Shown here: positions 12,121-27,122 of the stretch, piece by piece | How the letters are laid out: each line of letters starts with the position of its first letter | How positions within the stretch are numbered: the first letter of the stretch is position 1 | Assembly (NCBI GenBank): GCA_012064415.1 | Contig: SSNU01000069.1 | Span: forward strand, 111,408-175,407 | Length of the DNA stretch: 64,000 nucleotides | Source of the DNA: Gyrodactylus bullatarudis | Taxonomy: Eukaryota; Platyhelminthes; Monogenea; Gyrodactylidea; Gyrodactylidae | Direction: 5' to 3' | Position numbers and translations under genes: made by a program | The notes under the pieces: model-generated | The model's database searches: none | Seen by the model: only the letters and a program-made list of their open reading frames with translations | What the model was told of the DNA's origin: nothing

Positions 12121-15100
12121 TTTTTCTGACTTTGAAATATTGATATCCCTATCAAAGAAATGTCAAAATATTATCTACATTGAATGCATTTTACATGTCC
12201 TATATATTTTTCCCTTGATATTCAATAATCGGGATTAAAAATTAAATTACGATAGATAAATTAAACTAGGGAAACCCTTACAATGATAAATCTAGCTTGG
12301 TTAAATTTCGCCAAAAACAACGATCAACTAAAGTCAAGGTTACAATTAAATGATAACTCTATAATGCATTGCTTATCATAACCTCTATTGTTAACATTAT
12401 TATATTAGTATTAGTAAAATAACTATTAATTGTATTAATCTGTCAAATCATATACATTGTACACAGATATGATATACAATGCATAAACGGAATACAGTTG
12501 TTTTCGTATAATCTGTATTATCTACTGGATTATTATGGAATATGATTATCAGCATTATTGAAAATTCACTGACCACCCACAATGACAAGTTGTTGTTTTT
12601 GTAGAGAAAGAGCAAAAAGCTGAATAAAAAGAAAGATATAATTCAGTTATTGTTTTTATGCAGAAAAAAACAACTGCAAACAATTTCAGTGATATAATTT
12701 CCAGATTCATAATGAAAATCAGAAGCAGTTTGATTGGGTTGCTTCTACGAAAAAAATTCTTCCTTCTGTTATCAACAAAAATCAAAAGATTCCCTCAAAA
12801 TCATAGGTTTTACATTGGCATTCTCTATGAAACCAAATTACAAAGATGAAAATGATTTTTGAGATTAAAAGCAATAAATTTTTGTGTAACCCATCAGTCC
12901 CCACTGTACCTTTGAAGGAACGTACCACTTAAGCAACTCATTATTATTCAATAAATAATGTCCATCTGAGGGTCTGAAAAAAACTTCCCATTCGAGTCCT
13001 AAATAAAAAATAGGATAGAAAAAACCTGTAATGTAATCGCCTGAACTCGATCTGCTTAAGCTTCAAAGATAATATTTTTTGCATCAAAAAATGATCCAAT
13101 TTTTATTAAAAAAATAATATTAAAAAACCATACTCTAGATAAAAGATTGACTGGAAGTGGGACTTTAAGGGCTAAAGAAAAATTTAATTTACAATTACTA
13201 ACTGGATTATTAGCCTCATTAAAGTTGGGTAAACAACATTATTAAACATATTCAGTAGATTTTTTATTATTATTATTTCAGAAAAGTATTACTAATAATG
13301 ATAGTCAGTAGTAGAAGTATGCTAGCTAGAGCTTGTGACATTGTTTGTTTAACTTAACAATAAATCTCATGTTTTTTCCCATTTCTCTCTTTCCTTATTC
13401 TCCCTTTTCTAACAAGAAAGAATAGAAAAGTATTTATTGTAATGTGGAAAAAATCTTAAGAAATTAACTCTCTCATAATAAAGAGGATAAACATGCGATA
13501 ATTTTCTATTGCACAATTTTCCATTTCTACGATAGTTAAACTCAATGGTGAAAATATTATTCTTTTATGGAAGCATATAAAAGAAATCAGTACCACTAAT
13601 GTATTTACTATTTTTGAAATAAAGAAGTAAAAACATGAATACACAAGTAAAGTTAATTTTCTATCATCCAATCATGAAAAGGGAGGATGGTTGACGGCCA
13701 ACATTTTTCTCTTAGTAAAATAATAACTTGAGGTCAAATAAATATATTCTGGGTGTGTAATTATCAAGGAATAATCAGAGAAAAATACAAAACTACTGTC
13801 TAGATGAAAGTAATTCATGTTAAAAATAATATTCACTACACTCCAAGAAGAAAGCTGTAAAAATTCGTTGATTTACAAAACCAGAATATTGCTGTTGGCG
13901 CCTGAATTATCATAAGAAGGGAAGCAGAAGAGTTAAAGTTTTGATGAGATTATTTCAAAAAAAATAATCCATAAAAACTAAAAAGTTGGAGAACAAGTTT
14001 TAATTGCTTCCCATTATTTATTTGTGATGTAATTTTAGGAATATACATGCGAATAATTTTATTTATTGCTTTCTACATGTTCTTGTGAATGTAGTTTGCT
14101 TTCAGTTTACAGGTTGTGTGGTCAAGGAACAAGCAAATAAATATATCTTGTTCTTGTATGACTTTAGAGTTTTTTTACAACAAAACTTGAATAACTAAAT
14201 CAAGAATTTTTTCAAAACTATTGCAATGCGGGATAACTAAGGAGTTTTATTGAATAAGAGATTAAAAATAGATTTGTAATCATGATAGAGTTACTCGATT
14301 TAAAGAAAAGAGTTTCATACATGAATTTCTAAAATTTAAATTAAAAAATAATCTAACATACTCTTTTGATTGTATTGAGAGAAATCAATAATAAATATAA
14401 TCAAGCATATGAACTAAACTCGATGCGTGTTCGTATGTGTTATAAATGGCGCCAATATTTCCCTATTTCCCACATTTACTCCTAAAACATATACACATAT
14501 TCCAAAAGTCGATTCGGCACATTTTAATGTACAATATAGGTGGATGTAATATCAGAAATGAATAGAAAATTTATGTGTGAAAAGTCGAAAAAGTAAGCAC
14601 AAATTTTTTTTCTGTAAGGATAAAAAACGATATTTTTTATTCCTTAATAAATCCTAGGTATCTTTTATTGTATGGTTAAGATGAAAGAAATGATCATAAA
14701 TATAACTAGAGTTACTTTCACAGATTTTATGACAGTCTCAGATTTTGTATATTTCCATTTATAAGCCATAGTTTGTTTAATCAAAAATTAAAATGTCAGA
14801 GAAAATCTTTTTCAAAAAGCCTATTGCCTATTTAAAATCAATCAAATTTATGGATTTGAAATTGAAATTTCTCTTATTTATAAAGAAAAGATCACGTGGA
14901 AATTTTCAAATCGATCTCTTGTTCCTTTCTTCAGAAAGATCTCAAGAAATCGCATAAAATCTCATAATTTGAATTTTGAGTTTATACCGAATTCTGTCTC
15001 ATACATCTGACCCTATGAGATGAAAATTTTTAGTTATCACAGAGTAATCGTAAATTGTTACTTGCGATCAGAACTAAGCAAGGAAATTGAGTATTCTTAT

Positions 15101-16467
15101 CTATTATCTTAGTGATCTTTAGTGAACTTTAAAGAGAGCTTGAATTTATCCTTTTGTTTCATTATCAATCTTCAGACATTGTCTAAATCAGTAATGACTA
15201 TAAAACTGCTATAGAGAGGAATGTATTTATACTTTAATCATAGAATTTTAACCTTTACAATTACTATGTTGTGTATTTTATGATTGTCAAATCAGATAAG
15301 ACTTAATTAATTATAGGAAAGGATTTGTGTTTAACCAAATTTTCCAAGTTGATGTATTTTTACCTGATATTTCCGTCGGTAATGCACTGAATTTGCCCAG
15401 CTATCCCTCAACTAAACTTCTATAGAATGTTATCGCTAATTGAAATCGCCAAAAGAGAAAGAAAAAAACTTATTTCTCCCCAATGTTGGGTTTGTATAAG
15501 AGTATTCAACGAATAGACAACCTGTTAATAAGAGATATACTGAATAAATGGGAGTATCTGAGTGATTTGTGTAAACCATCCTTTCTCCCCCTGATGGAAA
15601 AGTGGAAAAAGAAATGTTACAGACATTCTCTGTGAGGGATAGATTCAAAAAGAATAAGAAACTAATGACCTAATGACCTTCATTCTTTTATCAGGAAAAG
15701 GAACACAAAAGAAAACATTGACAGGTTCCATTCTATTTCTTTATTTTCAAATTTTCTCATAAAATATATGGCATTCATATCGAACTCAAAGATAGTTCTG
15801 TATTTTTGAATAAAGCTGGTTAAACATTTTCATCGATATTCAATTTGGAAAAAATGATATCAATCAGATTAAAGTGCCGACAATGGAGAGTTGGAAAACA
15901 AAAGAATATAACGTTAATCCAAGAAACAGAATGCCTTCCAATTAATCAAAAAGAAAAAAATTAACATGGAAGCTTCTCCACCAATTGAGTAGAAATACAA
16001 TAGACTAGAACTAGCCAACTTTGTTTAATACATTACAAGGAGTTTTCTTTTACGCTTATAAGAAAAATTGATTGACGCCTTTAAACTGTACGGGTTCTCT
16101 CTTTTACCTCAAATAAAGTCTGTCCTACTCAGCTATAAAAATATCTTTCCTCCTTATCATATATTTAGGATTAAAAACTTTGTCAATCAAGAAAAAAAGA
16201 TTTGTCGTTACTATAAAATCTTTTTTCCCAACTTTCTGCTATCATATAAAACGGAATACTATGACTTTACTAGTACAACAATTTTATAGTGCCTATATTT
16301 TGGAAAACAACCATTTTCCCGGGCAAGCAGATGTTAAACTCATGCGATCAATAAATTGACTCTTACTGGGCCAGAACTTTAACATTGGAATGAAAATCCT
16401 TTTATCACAGAAACTACTCTTTGATTATGATCGTTCAGAATATTAAATGCATTGGAAATAAACTCAC
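12121..16467. other. 4.3-kb non-coding stretch, probably a Gli intron
   Basis: Lies between the first mapped Gli exon and a probable further 5' exon. The short open frames (for example 12555-12785, 13456-13671, 15436-15648) have no recognisable domains and look like chance. Because the 16,468 donor is phase 2 and does not fit either candidate acceptor before 12120, at least one small exon is probably hidden here. Confidence 0.5.
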
Positions 16468-16735
16468 GTGAATTTATTATTTTCTAAAATAGTTTCAGTA
16501 GGCTGATTCTTTTTCGTCAGAGTTGAAACATAGGCAGCTGCCAATAGGGGATGCAGATTAAGGATCGCTTGTGATTCTGAACTATTCGTTATGTTATTTC
16601 TGCATTGGGGATCATTTTTATTCGATTGGTTGATATTAATCTGGAGAGATGAACAGGGATTTGGGTCAGTTGTTGGTGTTTCATTTGATATACTCTGATA
16701 GTTCATTTTCATACTTCTTGATTTCCTCTGAATCT
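16468..16735 (-). CDS. Probable 5' exon of the Gli gene
   Basis: An open frame with an AG acceptor after a T-rich tract (exon start 16735) and a CAC/GTGAGT donor (exon end 16468). It encodes a Ser/Asn/Thr-rich peptide with MKMNYQSISNETPTTD and ILNLHPLLAAAYVSTLTK. Composition and strand fit the disordered N-terminus of a Gli protein, and the frame is open to the acceptor, so the ATG at 16712 may be the start or internal. Assignment to Gli is inferred from position, strand and composition; I see no diagnostic block. The phase does not join directly to the next mapped exon. Confidence 0.5.
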
Positions 16736-19700
16736 CTGGAAAAAAAATTAGATTTGAATTAATTAAGATTTCGAAAATGACCTTATCTCAATTTTTCCTT
16801 CTTTATAGGAAATAATCGCTTCAATCATGTAGGTGGTGCTTTTCACAAAAGAATTCCAAAAGATTCAAGAGATAATGGCGAAATAAATAGCCATAATTTA
16901 TACCTCAGAGATAGAAAAGGCGTAATGTATACGGAAAAGGCATTGAGAATCTGGATTTCCCATTTTTTGCTGAAACCCCTCTCTTGATCACTGAGATAAA
17001 AGTAGAGAAAAAAATAATTCAAAGAAAGAAAATTTAGACATTTGCATGCAAGCGTACTCTTTCGTTCTGTGTGTGCACGAATGTACTCTCTTTTTTTGGC
17101 GTATTGTTTATAGTTTTATTCAGCCAGCCCTTTTTTCTTCAAGTTATTTCCCTAATCAGATGATGAAATAGATCTGACTTTGGGCCTCCCGCATAGATAA
17201 ACTATCACCTCCACCACCCACGATGTTCTTAATGATAATAATATTGTAATGAAATAATACTATGATCTCTTTATTCCCACTCCACCCTCGCTTCTGTAAA
17301 CATGAATTCTCTTTTTAATATATGCTATATAAAAGTAAAGAAAAAATGTATATCAAGTCTAATCTTTGTCATAAATGCAGAAAAAGTAGGATATCTAATC
17401 TTTGTTATTGCTTCTAGATTCTACTTCTACGCCATTGGACTTTCAGCTAGTTACAGGAAACGCAGTAGATTTTTATTACACGTTCATATTGGAGATATAT
17501 TTATCAGGATGTTATAGAACTGAAATAAGGGGAAAAAATAAAATGAACAAGCTATAATACTCTCATTGGACTGAATTTGATCCCGGAAAAGTAGCCTACC
17601 CATTATTGATCTGAAATTACTCAGATTCTTAATTGCTCATGTGAATTCTAAATTTCTATTTTAATGAGCTAGAATGACTTTTGAAATTTTCTTGATTTTA
17701 AAGTCAAGGCGTGATCAAAGGCTGTCTTTTAAGATCACAATTTGACTGGGAAACCAATTTTCATCATAAAATTTTTGATAAAATCAAGAGGTCTTTATTA
17801 ATTTTTAAACCGTGAAAATGATCAAGAAATCGAAGTTCAACTTTTACACGAAATTTAGCAGATTTTTATAATATATTTTTGATCGGGAAAGAATAATCTT
17901 TAACCACTTTTGCACTTTATAAACACAAATTTTCTCTTGGCGCCAATTCAAAATCGGTAAAAGGTCCAAATTGAATAAAATTGCCTCAAAGCCTAGATCT
18001 CAAAAAATTCAAGTTATTTTTCAAAAATTTAGACTCATATCAAGCAAAGTGAAGTTTTCAAACAGAAAAAACTAATGTTACACTCATTAATATTATAATT
18101 ATACATATTCAAATAGACCAGGCACGTATTCAGGGAAATATGTCACACTTGTAGAATTAATATTTACAATCAGAAAAGATTTTTCCGGAAAAAGAAAGTT
18201 GTAAAGATTTATTCGCTATTCACCCCTATATCAACATCATTAACAAATCAAATTTGAACTAAATTTATTTGCTTCTTCTCCTGAAAAACTTAAAGTACTT
18301 TTAGCAAGTATGAAAAATCTGGAAAGAGTCAGCAGGACTATTTGAGTCAGAAATACAGTAATAAATTTTCTTTCTTTGATATACACTGTACAACACTTGA
18401 AAATATCGGGATAAATAGAATATAATCAGTATTTTTTTTGGAATGAACTCTTACTCCCCATACTCAAAAATCATGATTATTTAGATGAATATCTATTTAT
18501 AGGAAACAATATGTCCTCATGATTGAATGCTTGTATAAATTTCACTTAATAATAATCTCATGACAAGCCCCATCCCTTATTATATGATAACGTAGTTGTT
18601 ATTTTTTATCAAAACGATCGTTTCCCATGGATTATTATTTATCTTTGATATTTTATTAATACTTAAACATATACAAGTGAGGAGTGTAGTTTTTTTGATA
18701 TATATTTTTCATTAAATTCATGACCATAAGTTGTAAAAGTGTAGTTAAATGTATCTATCTATAAATATTCAAGATTAAATTTATTGCCCTTCTCTACCAG
18801 AGGGTGTACTCAAAATAGATTCGGATGGATACCATAAAATATTCAGCATTTACTTGTTTGAAAACAGAATCATTATAAATTATACTTTTCTTATCTTGAA
18901 AACATTCCCCACTGATCTAACCTGAATTCAGTTAATCGCTTTCAACGATGGCTCATGACACTGACTTTAATGAAATCCATTATTACTAAAGGTTACATTG
19001 ATTTTTCATCTAGGTTTTATTTCACATCTAGGTTTTCTTCCGTTCCTAAATGTTTAGAAAATATATATAAATAAATGAATGATGAGGGAATGAAATGAAA
19101 AAAGGGCTGAATCTTCTCAGGGGTATTTAAAAAGGTAGACAATTATAATTAATAAATGCGCAAAAGATAAATACAAAAAATCCCTATCTGCTTATGCATA
19201 GGGTATTTGAATAGTAATTCTTTTGCCTCAATTCTCGTCGTGTACATTTTCATTTAGTCGTTCTTATTTCATTGATTTTCAATATTGTTTTTGTTCATGT
19301 TCTTTTTTTTCTTTAAAGAGTTTGATAACAAAATGATGCACTTGTTATTTTAATTCTAAACAGTACAAAATAGGGACCAGTTTCTCGTAGTAAAGTAATT
19401 TTTATACATAACAAAAAGTTTTTCGGTTTTGTTTATTCTTCTATGACTACTTGAAAGTAAGAAGGGAAGATTACTTTTTTCTCAAGGATTGCATTCCTTT
19501 ACTGTGAATGAATAAGAATATAAACTACATGTCATGGTAACACATGGAATAACATTTTTTTAATAAGTAACAAGACAGATTTGAAAGGAACACACACAAA
19601 AGATAGATAGAGAATGGAATAATAAGCTATTTTTGTATGACCTTTCAAGAAAATTTCCCTCACAATTTCTTGAAATAGGCAGAGGATGTCTGAAACTTTT

Positions 19701-22700
19701 TTCATCTTCCCTATCATACATTGCCCAATTTTGAGGTAAACAATGGATTGGTTGTCAGAAAACAAGAAACTTGGTTTAATTTGAAAAAAAAGAATTTCGA
19801 AAAATACCCGACTCATTCTAAAAAATGGATGAAAACTACTTGATTTTGAATTTATAAATATTATCAAATGATAGGAAAACAAAAGATGAAAATTTAATCA
19901 TTTGCTAAGTCTATCTTCGATCTTAACCTTGATTAATTTTAATCATAAAATCGACTTTCATTAAGTTTGCACTAATATTATTTCAAGTTCCAAGTCCTCA
20001 AATATGATGTGAATTAGGAGTTTTTTAGTATCAGAGAATCAGAAAGAATAAAAGCTAATTATTTAAATGCCTTGTAGATGTTTAGGTGGTAACATTGAGT
20101 AATGAATAAACAGAATGTCAATGTCAATTAACAATTGGTGGTGTGTAAAAAGTTGAGAACTTCCTCCAATACACATGTAATTTCTACTTTTTTCCATACA
20201 ATTCTACAACTGTAAAGAAACTCTTCTGATTTCGGAATAAGAGAGTTTCATCTTGACAACCAACTTGTCTAACTAAATAAAAGAATTGTTAAGATGAAAA
20301 AAAACTAATCAGTTGGATGGAATAAACTTTTTTCTACTTTTATTTAAACGAATAATCATTGATTAATTGATTCTATTAAGCAACTATTATCAATGCAGTC
20401 TGTGTTTGGTGCATGAAAATGTGTAAGAATTAAATCTGGAACGATGAATGGTGATGACCAAGTATCCTGGTGAAAAGGTTAAACTTTCTCATTTACTATC
20501 GAGAGAATATGTGTTACCATGAAAGAATCTATTTGTTTTTATTGTTTTAATTTTGACCTGTCTGATAAATTATTCTAAATTAGTTGCCATTTATTAATAG
20601 TAAACAGGTTCCTAATAAAAAAAAATACATTTTCGTTTATTAGAATTTTATAAAAAGTCAGGACATAAAAATTACAAGTCTTTACCGGCTCAATAAATCT
20701 ATCTTCAGTCTCTCACTCTCTCTCTCTGAATATAATTAGTTAAACTATTGTATTATGATCTGATCAAAATTGAAACAAAGGGCAAGTAGACTAAGTCTCA
20801 AATAAATCATCTCCAATCCTCGACAACAAAGACAGCAACTGCAAGTGCAAAGAAAACGTGGACAGATACGTAAGGAGGGGGCAATGACTTTGGTCTTGAG
20901 CGGTATAATTTCACCCCTTATTGATTTTCCCATGTTATGTAAAATACGGATTAAACCAATCAATTAGGTGATGTAGTCTGAAGAGATCCGGGAAAATATA
21001 AGATTTATTACTAAAATAAATATATAGTTCCTCTATTGGCTATTCAAAATTGAATCAACCAGATTTTCTTAGAGGTTTCAAGTTAAATCATTTCAAGAAT
21101 TATTTTAAAAATAATGAATGAAGTTTTCATTAAACCATAAATAATGAAATCTGAAATCTTCTATTAAATATCAGTAGTGAGAAAAAGTATTCGACCACTC
21201 AAAATTTTTAATTTTTATTATTTTCTCTTTAGTTGCTAACCTGATTTAAATTAGCTTGTGTGTCAAGATATACATTTTATTTCGGACAAAAGCGGAAACA
21301 AAAGAGATCAAAATTAAATTTTTTATACCATGGAGACAGAAGAGGCATTCTTTCAACCTGCAGGTAAAGGTGATAATTAATTCAAGCCAATTAATTCTGG
21401 CAAAATAATTCAAATTCCCTTTTTTTACTCTTCTCGGAAAAACAAGTCAGAAAAGAGATTTTTATTTTCTTTTGGAAAAAATAATAATCCTGCAAAAAAG
21501 TACAATAAAGGGATAAACTCGGAAGACAATAAAAGATACAATGACTAATTTATGAAAAAAATATGAATAGATTCTCTACGAAAATCTAATTATAATTATA
21601 CGACCCATACGAAGAGATTGAAAGGGAAGAGGTCTATAGTGACTTTGAAAGGGCCCGACTTAAAACGAGCCTCATAAAAATAACCATGCGTTTTTGACAA
21701 GAGATGATTTACTTACGTCTGGGGAATAAATTTTATTATTAGAGAAATATTTATCTCTGTGGATAATTTCTGAAATAGGGAAATTTGTGAAAACTGACTG
21801 ATATTTTATCGGGTCCAATTTAGAATTCTCAGACCGTAAGAGTTTTACTTAACTTTACTGTAAATATTAGCATTATATTGAAAATGTACGTGTAATTTTC
21901 AAATTTTTACTAATACAACTGCTAATGTATTAATTTTTATGGTAAAGGGAATGTAGTATATTCTTTTAATATCCTACCATGTAAATAAATTAAGTTTACC
22001 TAAATGGAAGGAAAACACATGAAGAGTCATTTTAATGATGTATTTTAATATGTATTATAGATTGATTGGAAAATCATCGTATACATACTTGAAAAAATGT
22101 GAGTAGCTTAAAAATACAAGTAGTAATTTCTACCTGGTTGAGAATAATTACTGTAAAAATTAATGATTATTCCCTCAACTATAGTTATTAAGTGAAGAAT
22201 ATGATATTGTAGATTATAAGATTTATCTTTCATTGATCTAATCCCAAGAAATCTTGAACAAAATTACAATTACTGTTTATGAAACTGATATGAAGTAAAG
22301 CCTGTTTTTAATGCTTCAACCCAAATAGGTGTCTGAATTCAATTCAATTATAAGAGTTCAATTGATTAAAACCCCTATTACTCATGAATTTTCATTGAAA
22401 ATCTGGAAGAAAAAAACATCCCTTCGATATACGGAAAATATAATTTTTTAAACAAATGTTTTCATATTTCATCGTTATTGTTTTGAAAAAATGTGTAATT
22501 TCGAAAGAGGTGTTTTTATTGCGTTCAGCAAGTTTGTGTATTTAGTCTTAGCTGAAGAATAGAAGGAAGGCCACCTTGGCTAAACTGAAACATGAATATG
22601 ATGCTTCTATAGTAAAGGGAAAACATGTTTATATTTTTCACACTTGCTATGTCAAATAGAGCTCTCTTCCTTCTAGGAGATTGCAGTCTCACTTGAAGAA

Positions 22701-25700
22701 TGTAGCATATTCCCAAGGGGAATTCATTTTCTATTCCCATTATTAGTTATAAGGCTTATTAGGTTGAATGTTAGGTAAAAAATTATTTTTTTTATAAAGA
22801 AGACAAGAAAAAAACTCACGGATTTATCGGTGGATCCTCTCTGGTCTCTATTGTTTTATTTTTTCAACAGCAAAACTGATAAAATGCGTTAAATATTCAA
22901 AATAAAATCTATTCGAGAATGCAATAGTAGAATAAGATTTCCTCTCTTTTAAATTCGATCATTTATCAAGAGTCCGTATCTGAATTCAGCCACTTTTTTA
23001 TTTTATCATGAATAATTTTCAACAAAACTACTGTTATATGTTGTAGTGATAAGTAAAGCCAAGTCTATTTGCTACAACACCATTCAAAAATGAAAATAAA
23101 CAAACATGTATATTCAGCCGTGTATTATGTATATATTTTAGGGGGTGTATAAATAATGTATGATCTCTCATTGTTGAATACATTATTATCAAAGGTCTAT
23201 TATTATGCATAGAATAGAAAATGTATATAAATTGAATAGACAGATATACTTTATATTCTAAGAATCTATTCTATATTTGTATGGAATAATAAAAGTATTA
23301 TCTACATACGATGAAAATACAGCGTATCGAAATAAGGGTAGAGAGAAATCATGAATACAACTGTGTATACTTTAAAGTAGTACTTTTTTTTTTAACGGCA
23401 ATTGCGAATGTACCAGTTTGATTGGTGGACGATTTAAATGACCAAGTAGTCCGTTATAGATTATCAGTTGCTCGATAAAGACTCAAAAGTTGAAAAATCA
23501 TACTGCAGAAAAGATCTTTGTGGTCATATCTATGATGACTCGGATAAACGATTGCCGATTTATGAGACGAGGTGGTCGAGAAAAACTGCAAGCTGGCTCT
23601 AATGAGTTATTATTATGAGGCCCTAGTAATAACTTGCACTGTTCTTGTGCAAATCTTATAAAATAAATACATGTATATCCTTCTAGTTGAAATTTGAAAT
23701 TCATGAAGGAATATTATCCAATAAAAAGCTACGATCTAGATGCTATTTTCTTACATGATTAAAGCTCGATATCAGGAATATAGCTATTAATTCATCGAAA
23801 ATTGTAGCTAGTTGAGCAATACTAATAGTATTATACTATACAATATTCTGATATTAAATTTGAAAACTAGTACAATAAAGTACCTGGGCAACAATTTAGT
23901 ACAGAAATAGTACCAGCTATCTTTTAAATAGGATTAGATAAGCAGATATTTTCTTCAGATTATTAAAACTCAGCCAGTCCTTTCTCTAGAGTAAAAATAG
24001 ACCAAATACTAGTCCTTTTTTGAGGCCCTACTAATAACATATTAGTCAGAAATTATTTAATCATAGAAAAATAGTAATAAATAACTACCTGTAAGTAAAT
24101 TCAAAAAAAATATTTTATTTGGTTGGTTAGGGCAGAATATTCTGTCTTGAAGTGTGATCAGATTTTTAATTATGGAATGAATAAGGATAAAGTGATTCTC
24201 CAAGCTTGATATTTTTGTTGGACCAATCCAAACCTCTTAGATCAGGTCTTATTCCGAGATTGAGACGCTTTAAAAACATCATCTGACAAGGACTTGGCCA
24301 AGAAAAAAAGTAAAAAATTTTGACCTCCCTAGTAATTGTTGTATGCAGTATGGGCAAATTTCTTGAATAGCTAAGATGAATCTGCCATCAAGAAATTTAT
24401 CTCAAATAATATCTGACTGTCTGACATGTAGTGGGGATGAAAAAAATAGCAAAATTTTCTCGGTTATCAGAAAGCTAGGAAAAGAAAGAATGATACCGAC
24501 CAATTTTTATCGAAATTCTATTCATCATATCCAAAATATTAAAATTTATGCTTAATTACTAACTAGTAATTAGTGATTAACTGAATTAGAGAGTTTGTCA
24601 TTACAAAACAATGCCCAGATCATTTCTAGCATTATAGCATGAATTCCAGTTTGGATAACTTACCTTAACTATTTTGTATTTTTTACTAGAGAATTCCAAA
24701 TCCTGAATGAATATGGTATCGCAGGTATTGCAGGTTTCAAACTAATAAATTATGTCTAATTTTTATTCTAAAACTAATCGAATAGTAGAGAGAATCAACA
24801 GAAAGCAATAACATAAAGATATTTTTATTGGTAAATTATAATATTTTTATAAAAGATTGAGAAATATGAAAATTTACACAAGAGACAAATATCACTCCTT
24901 TTCAAATATACTTGATCCAGTTTGATATTGAGATAAGAAAGGAATATATGGTTTTGCTTGAGAATTATTGAGCAATGCTTGAAAGAGCATGTTTTTCTTG
25001 AATAACGATGACATGATATTTGTGCTTGATCAATTGTTGGGATGGTGGAAATTTTCAGTCATGCGAATAAGGTGTACAAAATATCTTTATTTACATCTCT
25101 AACAGTTTAACATAAAGTAAAAAACATTTATTTGAATTAAAAGGAACAGGAGATCTCTCATAAAGAGGACAGAATAATAACACCGAGCTTTTTAAAACAA
25201 ATAAACTTCCTGAAGAAGAATAGATGAGTATTAAAAATTATTTTTTTGTCAGAAGAACGTAAAAAATAATGAATAGTTTTTCTTAATATGATAAATGCAT
25301 TGATCTCCAAAGGATGTTTTGTCTCATGAGGTGAGTGTTTTGAAACCAGTGATGGGGATAAGGATTGATAAAAATAAGGGAGGAGTTCAGGATTAACAAA
25401 TTTTTTATATTCCAAACTTGGTCCTTTAATTCAATTTTTCTCTTGTGTATTCGATGGCTGTAAAGGGAAAATAAAGCATCATTATTTATTCATTTTATCC
25501 AAGATATTAATAAAAATATTTATACACTCTGTTCTATTTTTTCTTGATGTGAGTTGTCGAAAGAATATGATCAGAAACTTGGAAAATTTTCAAATCAATA
25601 AGAGGTTTATTTGTAAGGATTTTTTAAAACTCTAGATTGATAATGTGAAAGTAAGGTCATAAATCTGGAGAATGTATTTTTTCAAATAGACTAAAATAGG

Positions 25701-27122
25701 TGGATTACAGACAAAGCATAATGGGAAGTAGTCTTGAATTTTCAATTTAAAAATAATTTGAAATCGGGACAGAGAACAAAGTCTGATGAGGTAAAAAAAA
25801 TTCGATTCAAATAGATTTGGCAAAATCAATTAATTGAATAACTGAATTGGAACTATCCTAATCATATATATACCATTGGTCTAGTAAAAGAGTACATTAT
25901 AAAGAGATAGAGAGACATGAACGAAGACCGAGCCGGATTAGATTAGTAGTACGAAATTAAGGTGAAAAAGTCTGGAAAAGAAATAATAGGGGAAAGATTG
26001 TAAATACAATAATAATCCGCATTATTATCATCTACACACCGTACTTTGTCCTGGTATATGTATGCTATTAATAATGATGGTTCACTTTCTATAGCCTTAG
26101 TATTTGTGAATGTATGTTTACAGATATCATGAATAAGATTTGAATTAAGGGAAAGCATTAGGTAAAAGATGACTGCAGAGAAACAGAGTTAATGTTAGTT
26201 GGGATAAGACTTTTTTGCTTTCAAAGAAAGAAAATGAAAACAGTAATATATACCCCGTAGTCCAAAGTGGAGGAAAACTTTGATTCACACAAAAAGTTTT
26301 TCCCTATTCGAAAATGGGAGAAACATGTGAGATTAATACATGCACCAAAAGGGGGGAGGGTTAGATATCGCTTGGAAAGGAATATATGTAAAGAAAAATG
26401 AAAATAATGCATAAACGTTTGAAATTTGGTATCGATTTCGAGAGAAATTGAATATAATTTGCAGAAAATGTAGTATATTGAAATTAGACTAAATTTTGCT
26501 CATGTCTGGGAATAAAAAATGTTAGATTATGAAAAATTTCAAGGCTCTTATCTAAAGAACGATATTTTTGCTTGTAAATTTTGAATTTAGGGCTGTGGAA
26601 AGACAAGTTTAGTTTTAATTTAGAGTCTATTTTGAAAACAAAATCAAAGAATATTCGATTTTTGGCCAACATTGCAAATTTAGAAATGATTTCTAGAAAA
26701 TAATAAGCTTATTTCTATAGTTGTTGTGGCCAAGTAATCTAAAATTACTCATCTCTTAGATAAGTAACTGAATGACTGAAAACGAAACATTGTACCTAAA
26801 TTTATGTATGAACTCAAATCCAGTGATCTCTCGACTTAGGACCTTTAGAAATGGAAGTCTGTTCATGATGAATATTAGCTCTTCAACAGGTTAATTGTAC
26901 CAAAAATTAAAAATCTCAGACCGAATCTGTTCAGATAATTTTGTAAAAAAATCTACTTGTATAATTATACCATTATAATGGTTATAAAAATGAATAAAGA
27001 TCTTAGGTCAAAGGACCACTGTTTAAATAATAAATCTATAAATTGTAATTGAAAATAGAAATTTAGGATAAAATTTTAAATTCTCCCGTATTGAAAAAGA
27101 ATAGAATAAAGTATTGACTTAC
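16736..27122. other. 10-kb gene-poor AT-rich stretch between BAZ1 and Gli
   Basis: Short frames on both strands show no recognised domains or credible exon structure. It should contain the last small exon of BAZ1 (splice donor at 27122), any first Gli exons and Gli regulatory DNA. The segment about 17,690-18,010 resembles the arm of the foldback family seen at 45,130-45,850. A decayed copy of the CCAAT/hairpin repeat is at 20,955-21,030. CT-rich simple sequence lies at about 20,705-20,730. Confidence 0.55.

Noticed and set aside
12555..12785. Minus-strand frame of 76 codons as a missing Gli exon
   Set aside because: Composition is hydrophobic and Lys/Phe-rich, unlike Gli N-termini, and no suitable splice sites are apparent.
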